A stretch of DNA of 7,523 bases, taken from Actinomycetes bacterium (GTDB lineage Bacteria; Actinomycetota; Thermoleophilia; BMS3ABIN01). Positions within the stretch are counted from its first letter, which is position 1. Each line of letters opens with the position of its first letter. The stretch spans positions 1 to 7,523 of the forward strand of contig JAJYIN010000105.1 in NCBI GenBank assembly GCA_021790075.1. The letters run 5' to 3'. Shown in pieces: positions 1 to 5,218 of this stretch. The position numbers and the translations under genes were made by a program. Under the pieces are notes generated by a model, which was not told where the DNA came from, did not search any database, and worked only from the letters and a program-made list of their open reading frames with translations.

Positions 1-1
1 C

Positions 2-283
2 GGCGCCCGGGGAGCCCGGGTCCACAAGCGCGAGGGCGCCCGGCTGAAACCCCCCAAGCCGCTTTCCCAGCTCTGCGTCGGCGACGAAGCCGTCATCGAG
101 CGCGTCTCCGAGGAGGAGCCGCAGCTGCTGCAGTACCTGGCCACCCTGGGGCTGCTGCCCAATGCCAGCATCCGCGTGCGGGAGATCGCCCCTTTCAAAG
201 GGCCGATGCTGGTCCAGGTTGCCGGCTCCCAGTACGCCCTCGGCCAGGAAGTCGCGTCCAAGATCATGGTGAGGACGAAGTAA
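2..283 (+). CDS. DtxR/MntR-family metalloregulator, C-terminal FeoA/SH3-like domain (5' end missing)
   Basis: Only the last 93 codons are present, and the frame is open to the left edge with no plausible start codon, so the gene begins outside the window. The readable part is a basic linker (GARVHKREGARL) followed by a FeoA/SH3-like beta-barrel domain at about visible residues 21-93, with LSQLCVGDEAVIERVS, then LLQYLATLGLLPNASI and LGQEVASKIMV. The 'LLxYLxxLGLxPxxxI' stretch is typical of the third domain of DtxR/IdeR/MntR regulators, which bind Fe(II) or Mn(II) and repress uptake genes. A free-standing FeoA is the main alternative, but the upstream basic linker without a start argues against it. 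The TAA stop lies three bases before the feoB start, so the two are almost certainly cotranscribed and probably autoregulated by iron. The DNA-binding and metal-binding domains cannot be inspected here. Confidence 0.75.
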   Translation, partial: GARGARVHKREGARLKPPKPLSQLCVGDEAVIERVSEEEPQLLQYLATLGLLPNASIRVREIAPFKGPMLVQVAGSQYALGQEVASKIMVRTK

Positions 284-286
284 CTT

Positions 287-2314
287 ATGGAATTCTCCTG
301 TCACGGCGCTCTCAATAAACTGGGCAAGGACACTGATTTCGTCGTCGCCCTGGCGGGCAACCCGAACGTCGGCAAGTCCAGCGTCTTTAACAGCCTCACC
401 GGGATGGGCGTGGATACCGCCAACTACCCGGGCAAGACGGTGGAGGTCAACATGGCCACCACCCAGCTGAACGGCACCCGCATTGGCATCATCGACCTGC
501 CGGGGACTTACGCCCTCGGCGCCGTCTCCGAAGACCAGTGGGTGGCGCGCCAGGGAGTACTTGACGGCAACCCCGACGTGGTGGTGATCGTCCTCGACGC
601 CACCAATCTGACCCGCAACCTTTATATGTGCCTGCAGTTCCTCGAGTTGGGCTATCCTATGGTGGCGGCGCTGAACGTGTTGGACCTAGCCCAGCGGCAG
701 GGCCTCGACATCGACATCGAAAAGCTGTCGCGGCACCTGGGGGTGCCGGTGGTGCCTACCGTGGCCAACCGCGGCGAGGGGCTGGATGAGTTGATGATGG
801 CCGCCGCCGAGGTGGCGCGGACGCATCAGAAGCCCTCCCCCGAGCACCTGGAATACGGACGCGACGTGGAGATGGTCATCGGCGAGCTGACCGCGGCCAT
901 TGCCGCCGCCAATCTCAAAGACCCTTACGGACTGCCCCACCGGGCCCTGGCGATCATGCTGCTCGAGAATGATACCGAGTTCATCGAGCTGACCTCAGCG
1001 CTTCCCGGATGGCAGCCGGTCCTGGAGCAGGCCGCCAGTCTCCGGCAGATTATCGAGGAGGAGCACGGCCAGCCAGCCGGCAGCCGCCTCGCCGGCGAGC
1101 GCCACGCCCTGGCGGGCATCATCACCGACGAGGTGGAGACCGTCATCCCGGTCAGGCGGCAGGACTGGGGCGAGCGGCTATGGAAGTACACGACGGCGCC
1201 CATGACCGGGGTTCCCATCCTCTTCCTGGTCCTGGGGGCCATCTTCGTGCTCATGTACGTGGTCGGGAACAACCTCAGCACCATCATGGGCGACTTCTGG
1301 ATCAACTACCCGGCGCAGATTATCGATCCGGCTGTTACCCGGGTTTTCGGCGACAACGCCATCGCGTGGTCGCTGCTGTGGGGTCTTGACGCCGGTGTTG
1401 ATGCAGCTCTTACTATTGGCATCCCATTCGTTCTAACTTTTTATATTCTGCTGGCTTTTCTGGAGGATACCGGTTATCTGAACTCGCTGGCTTTCCTCAC
1501 CGATTCGGTGATGCACAAGTTCGGCCTGCACGGCCGGGCGATGATCCCGATCGTGGCCGGCGCCGGCTGCAACGTGCCGGCGATCATCGGCACCCGCGTG
1601 CTCAGCACCACCCGGGAGCGCCTGCTGGCCAGCATCCTGATTGTCCTGGTTCCCTGCAGCGCCCGCACGGCTGTGATCTTCGGAGCGGTGGCCATTTATG
1701 GCGGCCTCCGGCTGACCCTGTTGCTGTATGTCATTATTCTGGTGGTATGGGTACTTGTCGGCCTCGGCCTCAACAAGATCATGCCCGGCAAGCCGACCGG
1801 GCTGGTGATGGAGATGTTCCCCTTCCGCCGGCCTCACCTGAAGACCCTGGTCAGAAAGACCTGGTTCCGCTTCAAGGCGTTCGTCTTCATGGCGGTGCCG
1901 ATCCTGCTGGGGGGGAGCGTCGTCCTCGGGGCGCTTTACAAGACCGGCTATCTGGAAAACATTGCCGGGCCCCTGTCACCGGTAGTCGAGGGCTGGATGG
2001 GGTTGCCCGCCGTGGCGGGGCTGACGCTGGTGATGGGTGTGCTCAGAAAGGAGCTTGCCCTGCAGCTGCTGCTGGCCCTGGCGGTGATGTCCTACGGCGT
2101 CGAGGCCCAGAACAACCTGCTCCTGATCATGAGTGTCAGCCAGCTGTTCGTCTTTGCCCTGGTGACCGCCATCTATATCCCCTGCGCCGCCACTGTCACC
2201 GCCCTGGGCCGCGAGCTGGGCTGGAAACGGACTGCTGCCGTCTCTGTCTTTACCATCGCGCTGGCGGTGCTGATGGGTGGGCTGGTCAACCAGGCTGTCC
2301 ACTTCTTTGGTTGA
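287..2314 (+). CDS. feoB: FeoB ferrous iron transporter, GTPase-coupled inner-membrane protein
   Basis: FeoB imports Fe(II) across the cytoplasmic membrane, with an N-terminal G domain that governs transport. The 675-residue product has all hallmarks: G1 GNPNVGKS at residues 24-31, the G2 threonine in NYPGKTVE (about T51), G3 DLPG at 70-73, G4 NVLD at 130-133 and a loose G5 near TVANRGEG (158-165). A helical GDI-like spacer follows to about 290, then a multi-spanning membrane region from about 309. The gate motifs are VPCSAR (C457) and IYIPCAAT (C633), with GAGCNVPAI between the early helices. The length is at the compact end for the family. The N terminus carries a Cys-His pair (C5-H6), seen in some FeoB proteins. 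GAGGA at 271-275 is a reasonable ribosome binding site inside the end of the upstream regulator gene, supporting this ATG. No feoC follows. Family assignment is firm; the transported metal is inferred from the family. Confidence 0.97.
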   Translation: MEFSCHGALNKLGKDTDFVVALAGNPNVGKSSVFNSLTGMGVDTANYPGKTVEVNMATTQLNGTRIGIIDLPGTYALGAVSEDQWVARQGVLDGNPDVVVIVLDATNLTRNLYMCLQFLELGYPMVAALNVLDLAQRQGLDIDIEKLSRHLGVPVVPTVANRGEGLDELMMAAAEVARTHQKPSPEHLEYGRDVEMVIGELTAAIAAANLKDPYGLPHRALAIMLLENDTEFIELTSALPGWQPVLEQAASLRQIIEEEHGQPAGSRLAGERHALAGIITDEVETVIPVRRQDWGERLWKYTTAPMTGVPILFLVLGAIFVLMYVVGNNLSTIMGDFWINYPAQIIDPAVTRVFGDNAIAWSLLWGLDAGVDAALTIGIPFVLTFYILLAFLEDTGYLNSLAFLTDSVMHKFGLHGRAMIPIVAGAGCNVPAIIGTRVLSTTRERLLASILIVLVPCSARTAVIFGAVAIYGGLRLTLLLYVIILVVWVLVGLGLNKIMPGKPTGLVMEMFPFRRPHLKTLVRKTWFRFKAFVFMAVPILLGGSVVLGALYKTGYLENIAGPLSPVVEGWMGLPAVAGLTLVMGVLRKELALQLLLALAVMSYGVEAQNNLLLIMSVSQLFVFALVTAIYIPCAATVTALGRELGWKRTAAVSVFTIALAVLMGGLVNQAVHFFG

Positions 2315-2368
2315 GGCCGTTGCCTGAATGATGATCTGCTTCGCCGGGCGCCCCGGCAGCGGATGCAT

Positions 2369-2393
2369 GAGGCGCCCGCGCCCTCGATTTTTT
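2369..2393 (+). terminator. Possible intrinsic terminator after feoB
   Basis: A short GC-rich hairpin, GAGGCG (2369-2374) pairing with CG-CCTC (2379-2385, one bulged C) around a CCCG loop, is followed two bases later by six T residues (2388-2393). An alternative longer stem uses CGGGCGCC (2345-2352) and GGCGCCCG (2371-2378). Its position 55 bases after the feoB stop fits the end of the iron operon. The bulge makes the stem imperfect, so confidence is moderate. Confidence 0.5.
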
Positions 2394-2428
2394 CCCGGCA
2401 AGCGGCTACAATCAACCTCTCTCTTGTT

Positions 2429-2469
2429 CAAACCGGAATACAGCTATGCGGTTAAGCAAACCGGTTAAG
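2429..2469. repeat. Interlocked short direct repeats in the feoB/small-gene gap
   Basis: CAAACCGG occurs at 2429-2436 and again at 2457-2464. CGGTTAAG occurs at 2449-2456 and again at 2462-2469, and the second copies overlap around the 8-base palindrome AACCGGTT (2459-2466). The cluster sits upstream of the small gene at 2541 and partly overlaps its candidate -35 region, so it could be an operator. No function is shown by the sequence alone. Confidence 0.35.
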
Positions 2470-2493
2470 AAACACTCTGGTTTTCCCGATAGT
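2465..2493 (+). promoter_or_regulatory. Candidate sigma-70-like promoter for the small gene
   Basis: TTAAGA (2465-2470) and GATAGT (2488-2493) are separated by 17 bases, and each matches the consensus hexamers at four of six positions. This would start transcription about 40 bases before the gene at 2541. The matches are weak, and other pairings in this AT-richer stretch are possible. Confidence 0.3.
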
Positions 2494-2540
2494 TCTTGCA
2501 CTTCACAGGGCTAGACCCGCAAGAGGGGAGGTGACCCGCA

Positions 2541-2810
2541 ATGGCAAGCGATGCCAGGGTCAAGACGCAACCTGTCAGGGCGAAGATCCTTACCGACGAG
2601 TATGAGATCGAGGGCAATGTTCACCTGAAGCCAGGCACCTACCAGGGCCGGGTGTCGGATATACTGAACGCTCCCGAAGTAGAATTCATCCCCGTAACCC
2701 AGGCGACCTGCACCAGCCGCAATTCCAGGGGCTCCGCGCCGGTAAAGACGGATTGTACCATCGTACAGGTCAAGACCATCAGGATGGTCTTCCCGTTCGA
2801 GGATTCCTGA
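2541..2810 (+). CDS. Small conserved protein, DUF6812-like, function unknown
   Basis: An 89-residue protein with a near-ideal ribosome binding site, GGAGGTGA at 2527-2534, six bases before the ATG; this is the best reason to trust the gene and its start. The sequence reads as a soluble beta-rich protein: RAKILTDEYEIEGNVHLKPG (about 13-32), RVSDILNAPEVEFIPVTQAT (37-56) and a final strand-like segment TDCTIVQVKTIRMVFPF. The 'EIEGxVHxxPG…RVSDxLN…FIPVT' pattern is, from memory, that of the uncharacterised DUF6812 family of small bacterial proteins; no biochemical role is known to me. There is no signal peptide, membrane segment or metal-binding cluster. It stands alone between the feoB terminator-like site and pucR, so its neighbours do not reveal a role. 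The strong SD suggests high translation. Confidence 0.8.
   Translation: MASDARVKTQPVRAKILTDEYEIEGNVHLKPGTYQGRVSDILNAPEVEFIPVTQATCTSRNSRGSAPVKTDCTIVQVKTIRMVFPFEDS
2772..2791. repeat. Perfect 9-bp inverted repeat inside the end of the small gene
   Basis: AAGACCATC (2772-2780) and GATGGTCTT (2783-2791) are exact reverse complements separated by two bases. As RNA this gives an 8-bp stem with a 4-base loop, ending 17 bases before the stop codon. No T-run follows, so it is not a classical terminator. It may be an RNA 3'-end structure, a protein-binding dyad or coincidence. Confidence 0.5.
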
Positions 2811-2842
2811 TCCTTACCGCCCACCGGAATACCTGAGTCATA

Positions 2843-2871
2843 CCCCCAAGGGGGCGCTCTTTCCCCCAAGG
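2843..2871. repeat. Short C/G hairpin and direct repeat after the small gene
   Basis: CCCCCAAGGGGG (2843-2854) can fold into a tight hairpin and is followed by CGCTCTTT, a poor U-tract. CCCCCAAGG recurs at 2863-2871. It lies 33 bases after the small gene and could be a weak terminator, but the U-tract is interrupted. Confidence 0.3.
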
Positions 2872-2922
2872 TTCCCGCATGGTCCTGCCTCTAACCGATG
2901 TACAACCTGCCGTTTCATTTAT

Positions 2923-2935
2923 TGTACAATTGGAT
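2923..2935 (+). promoter_or_regulatory. Candidate pucR promoter -10 region, motif shared with the glutamate synthase operon
   Basis: TGTACAATTGGAT contains TACAAT (2925-2930), a good -10 hexamer, which would start transcription near 2937. No convincing -35 hexamer lies 16-18 bases upstream, so an activator or another sigma factor may be involved. Twelve of the 13 bases recur at 5067-5079 before the glutamine amidotransferase gene. Confidence 0.4.
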
Positions 2936-2973
2936 AAACAAACAGCGCCGGCCAAACCTTATGATTTATCCAT

Positions 2974-2991
2974 GGCCTTTTCCAGAAGGCC
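2974..2991 (+). repeat. Hairpin in the predicted pucR leader
   Basis: GGCCTT (2974-2979) and AAGGCC (2986-2991) form a perfect 6-bp stem with a 6-base loop between the candidate promoter and the pucR start. No T-run follows, so it is not a terminator. Confidence 0.35.
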
Positions 2992-3023
2992 TCAGCCCTC
3001 CAGATGTACAAAAAAGGTGAACC

Positions 3024-4703
3024 ATGGGACTGCGTGTTTCCGAGATTCTGAAATTACCGATCCTGGCTGACGCCAAGGTTCTGGCCGGCCGGAAGGGGTT
3101 GCAGCGCGAGGTGACCCAGGTCACCGTCGGCGAGGTGCCAGACATCGGCGACTGGCTGACCGGCGGCGAGCTGGTGCTCTCGACCTTCTTCGCCCTTGAT
3201 ACCAACCCGGAAGCCCGTGTTGAGTTCACCCGCAAGATCGTCAACGCCGGCGCCGCCGGGTTGCTGGTGAAGCCGGGGCGGTTCATCAAGAGCGTCGATC
3301 CCGAGATCATCTCCCTGGGCAGCCGCCATAACTTCCCCGTTGTTGAGATACCTCCCGATGTGCGGTGGACGCATATCATTGCCGAGATCTCCGAGAAGAT
3401 CGTGGGCGAGCATCTGTCCCTGCTGAAACGTTCACGCGACATTCACCAGCGGCTGTTGCAGGTGGTCATCGACGGGGGCGGCTGGCAGAGCATCGCCGAC
3501 ACCACCGCCGAGCTGCTGGGCCGCCCCGTGGTGCTCGAAGACTCCTTTTACGAGCTGCTGGCGGCTTCGATTCCGGAAGGAACCGATACCCGCCTGGTCA
3601 GCGAGCTCGAGGCCCGGCGCCGGGGCGGTCAGGCGCCGTCTGCCGCGGGCGACCGTTCCCGGGAACGCTATCTGCGGATGCCGCTGGGCGAGTCCGGGGA
3701 GCACCCCGCCGTCATCACTGTGCCGGTCACCGTGGGCCGTGACGTGCAGGGATTCGTTTCCAGCTTTGAGAACGGGGCCCCGCTCAACGACCTCGACCTG
3801 GTGGCTCTGGAAAGCGCCGCCACCGTGGCGGCGGTGGCCATGGGGCGTGAGCGGGCGCGCATCGAGGCCGAGACCCGCCTGCGGGGTGATTTCGTCGATG
3901 ACCTCGTCGGCGGCGAGTTCGACGGCGGCCCCAACATGCTGCAGCGGGCCAGTTTCCTGGGCGGCGACCTCAGCCGCGGCTGCCTGGTCCTGATAGCCGA
4001 CATCGACGCATTCGGTGACTATGTCAAAAAGCGCGAGCTCAAGGAACAGGAAGTGCAGCAGATCAAGAACCGTTTCTTCAAGGGCGTCAGCCAGGTGGTG
4101 CGCTCGCATCATCAGCGGCCCCTGATCACCGCCAAGAGCGACAACGTGATCGCCTTCCTGCCTCCGGTCGGGGACGACCCCAGAAAGCTCATGTCAGTTG
4201 CGCGGTCAACGGCGGTGCTGGTCAGGAAGACCTGCCTGCAGCTGCTGCCGGACCTGAGCGTCTCCATCGGGCTGGGGCGCTTCCATGCCCAACCGGCGCA
4301 GACCCGCCGTGCCTACCGGGAGGCCCAGTCGGCGCTCCAGGTGAGCCAGCGGCTGGGGAATACCGGCGCCGTGGTCACCTTCGACGATATGGGCGTCTAC
4401 AAGCTGCTGCTGGGGGCGCTGGAGGAAGACCCGGACGAGGTGCGGGACTTTTACGATGAGACCATTGCCCGTGTCGAGGAATACGACCGCAGGCACAACA
4501 CCGACCTGGTGGGCACCCTCGAGGCATACCTGGCCAACAACCGCAGCGTCGCCGCCACGGCGGAAGCGCTCTATACGCACCGCCATACCATTCGCTACCG
4601 CCTGGGCCGCATCAACGACCTCACCGGCCTCGACGTCCACAAGAGCGAGGATCAGGAAAAGCTCGGGTTCGGCCTCAAGGCCATGCGCCTGCTGAGGCGG
4701 TAG
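3024..4703 (+). CDS. PucR/CdaR-family transcriptional regulator
   Basis: A cytoplasmic DNA-binding regulator of 559 residues with the usual architecture. The N-terminal PucR-type sensor domain (about 5-125) contains LREVTQVTVGEVPDIGDWLTGGELVLST. A linker helix (about 131-150) and a GAF-like region (about 165-290) follow. Next comes a degenerate GGDEF-like CdaR domain (about 320-460; ADIDAFGDY, then SIGLGR near 414-419) lacking the catalytic GGDEF motif. The C-terminal PucR helix-turn-helix (about 490-555) has LEAYLANNRSVAATAEALYTHRHTIRYRLGRI. AGGTGA at 3015-3020 sits close to the ATG, and the MGLRVSEILKLP start is typical. Family members include PucR of Bacillus purine catabolism and other nitrogen or sugar-acid regulators. 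The ligand here cannot be read from the sequence. The downstream glutamate synthase genes and a shared promoter motif suggest a nitrogen-related role, by inference. Its own upstream boxes suggest autoregulation. Confidence 0.93.
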   Translation: MGLRVSEILKLPILADAKVLAGRKGLQREVTQVTVGEVPDIGDWLTGGELVLSTFFALDTNPEARVEFTRKIVNAGAAGLLVKPGRFIKSVDPEIISLGSRHNFPVVEIPPDVRWTHIIAEISEKIVGEHLSLLKRSRDIHQRLLQVVIDGGGWQSIADTTAELLGRPVVLEDSFYELLAASIPEGTDTRLVSELEARRRGGQAPSAAGDRSRERYLRMPLGESGEHPAVITVPVTVGRDVQGFVSSFENGAPLNDLDLVALESAATVAAVAMGRERARIEAETRLRGDFVDDLVGGEFDGGPNMLQRASFLGGDLSRGCLVLIADIDAFGDYVKKRELKEQEVQQIKNRFFKGVSQVVRSHHQRPLITAKSDNVIAFLPPVGDDPRKLMSVARSTAVLVRKTCLQLLPDLSVSIGLGRFHAQPAQTRRAYREAQSALQVSQRLGNTGAVVTFDDMGVYKLLLGALEEDPDEVRDFYDETIARVEEYDRRHNTDLVGTLEAYLANNRSVAATAEALYTHRHTIRYRLGRINDLTGLDVHKSEDQEKLGFGLKAMRLLRR

Positions 4704-4788
4704 AGGGCGCTCGAAGGCGTCCATCAAGCGCCGGCCGCCATGCGTCCGCGGCGCGCCAGGGGGCGCTCGGAGGTCCCGAAAAAGGCGG

Positions 4789-4816
4789 GCCCCGATTGAT
4801 TTCCGCCCCGATTGAT
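4789..4816. repeat. 12-base direct repeat GCCCCGATTGAT, two copies, 16-base period
   Basis: GCCCCGATTGAT occurs exactly at 4789-4800 and 4805-4816, separated by four bases. Tandem direct sites are typical of regulator binding, but the 16-base period is not an integral number of helical turns. The sites lie about 70 bases upstream of the TATAAT at 4885. Confidence 0.45.
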
Positions 4817-4884
4817 CCCTGAGTCCAACCGGCACCCCGTCTTTTTTGGCCCCGGGGATAAAAAAACAGGGATGCTTCCGGGTC

Positions 4885-4890
4885 TATAAT
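4885..4890 (+). promoter_or_regulatory. Consensus TATAAT, possible distal promoter
   Basis: A perfect -10 hexamer in GC-rich DNA, with the T-C before it not forming an extended -10. The best -35 candidate is AAAACA (4863-4868) with a 16-base spacer, which is weak. If used, it would give a leader of about 320 bases before the amidotransferase gene. Confidence 0.3.
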
Positions 4891-5066
4891 CCAAGAGTAC
4901 AAACAAATTCCCATTCGGCGCATGGCTTCAGACAGGCTGAGGGCAGCGGTTTCCGCCCGGTTCTCGGCCTGCTGGCGACTCTGGAGTAAATTGTGTGAAA
5001 TAGCAGGCATTTGCTCTTCCATCTGTCTCAAAAAACCAGGAAAATGAAGAAAGACGTTTATCATTA

Positions 5067-5079
5067 TGTATAATTGGAT
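5067..5079 (+). promoter_or_regulatory. Candidate promoter of the glutamate synthase operon
   Basis: TGTATAATTGGAT contains a perfect TATAAT (5069-5074) and matches the pucR upstream motif at 12 of 13 positions. The transcription start predicted from spacing is near 5081, exactly where the self-complementary leader begins. No -35 consensus is seen at 16-18 bases, so activation by a regulator is plausible. Confidence 0.45.
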
Positions 5080-5081
5080 GT

Positions 5082-5193
5082 CGAGCGCCGCTCCGGCCGT
5101 CTATTTGAAGGCTTCCCTTCGGCAATTCCGTTTCATCAGCGCCGGCTCTTTTGCGGCCCAAAGCGTGGGCGGAAGGGAGGCCGAAGGCGCTCG
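5082..5193 (+). ncRNA. Candidate structured cis-regulatory leader RNA of the glutamate synthase operon
   Basis: CGAGCGCC (5082-5089) pairs perfectly with GGCGCTCG (5186-5193) as a closing 8-bp stem. Inside it, GGCTTCCCTTC (5110-5120) pairs with GAAGGGAGGCC (5172-5182) as 11 bp with one G-U. A small inner stem GCCG (5141-5144)/CGGC (5154-5157) is possible. A competing stem, CCTTCGGC (5116-5123)/GCCGAAGG (5180-5187), overlaps both long stems, and GAGC/GCTC (5083-5086/5090-5093) would break the closing stem. If the inner stem opens, TTCCC (5113-5117) could pair with GGGAG of the ribosome binding site (5201-5205). There is no U-run, so translational control is more likely than termination. I do not recognise a known riboswitch class. 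All pairing was read by eye, without energies or covariation. Confidence 0.45.
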
Positions 5194-5199
5194 TTCCAC

Positions 5200-5206
5200 A
5201 GGGAGA
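5200..5206 (+). promoter_or_regulatory. Ribosome binding site of the amidotransferase gene
   Basis: AGGGAGA lies 12 bases before the ATG at 5219, a slightly long spacing. The start is nonetheless fixed by biology: cysteine must be residue 2 so that removal of Met exposes it as the catalytic N terminus. The site begins seven bases after the closing stem of the candidate leader RNA. Confidence 0.55.
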
Positions 5207-5218
5207 GACTAACTGACA

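Larger units (their letters stand above)
2898..3011. promoter_or_regulatory. Three TGTACA-centred boxes, candidate operator of pucR
   Basis: ATGTACAA occurs at 2898-2905 and 3004-3011, and the 10-base perfect palindrome ATTGTACAAT lies at 2921-2930. The centres are 24 and 82 bases apart. The last box lies directly before the pucR ribosome binding site, and the middle one overlaps the candidate -10 element. This arrangement suits autoregulation by the adjacent regulator or control by another dimeric factor. Which protein binds is inference. Confidence 0.5.
4704..5218. other. 515-base gene-free region between pucR and the glutamate synthase operon
   Basis: I find no credible coding sequence on either strand. 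It contains GGGCGCTCG at 4705-4713 and 4761-4769, and a 12-base direct repeat at 4789-4816. An A/T-flanked CCCCGGGG palindrome sits at 4850-4857. There are two TATAAT hexamers (4885-4890, 5069-5074) and a strongly self-complementary leader just before the next gene. From 4918 to 5050 nothing distinctive is visible. The length and content suggest that the downstream operon is transcribed from its own regulated promoter. I see no clear terminator for pucR. Confidence 0.7.

Noticed and set aside
1..283. Stand-alone FeoA protein
   Set aside because: No ATG, GTG or TTG start precedes the domain in frame, and a basic linker extends to the window edge. A longer upstream gene is more likely, though a start outside the window cannot be examined.
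1747..2331. 194-codon frame overlapping the end of feoB
   Set aside because: Its arginine-, proline- and glycine-rich product is typical of an out-of-frame reading of GC-rich coding DNA, and feoB in the other frame is unambiguous.
2752..2767. TTGTACC and CGTACAG inside the small gene as further TGTACA boxes
   Set aside because: Neither is a full TGTACA palindrome flanked like the others, and both are accounted for by codons of the protein.
2879..3070. 63-codon plus-strand open frame before pucR
   Set aside because: It spans the TGTACA boxes and runs into the pucR coding region in another frame, with no ribosome binding site or family resemblance.
4705..4769. GGGCGCTCG repeated at 4705-4713 and 4761-4769 (GGCGCTCG again at 5186-5193)
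   Set aside because: Short GC-rich words recur easily at this base composition, and the spacing suggests no array. The last copy is better explained by its pairing in the leader.
4842..4866. T6-GG-CCCCGGGG-AT-A7 palindromic stretch as a bidirectional terminator
   Set aside because: The T-run precedes and the A-run follows the GC core, the reverse of a bidirectional terminator, and the core has no room for a proper loop.
4675..5064. 129-codon open frame on the minus strand in the long intergenic region
   Set aside because: No ribosome binding site, it overlaps the end of pucR, its sequence matches no recognised family, and it runs through the promoter-like and repeat elements.
4928..5161. 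77-codon minus-strand open frame
   Set aside because: No SD, no recognisable motif, and it overlaps the other spurious frame and the candidate leader RNA.
5129..5193. Resemblance to the glutamine-sensing glnA RNA core (CGUUCAUC … GGAAG … CCGAAGG)
   Set aside because: CGTTTCATC, CGGAAGGGAGG and CCGAAGG echo the motif as I remember it. However, the 5' and 3' ends do not form the required closing stem, and there is no room for the hairpin between AGG and CCGAAGG. The GGAAG stretch is better explained as one arm of the 11-bp stem. A search with the Rfam glnA model would settle it.
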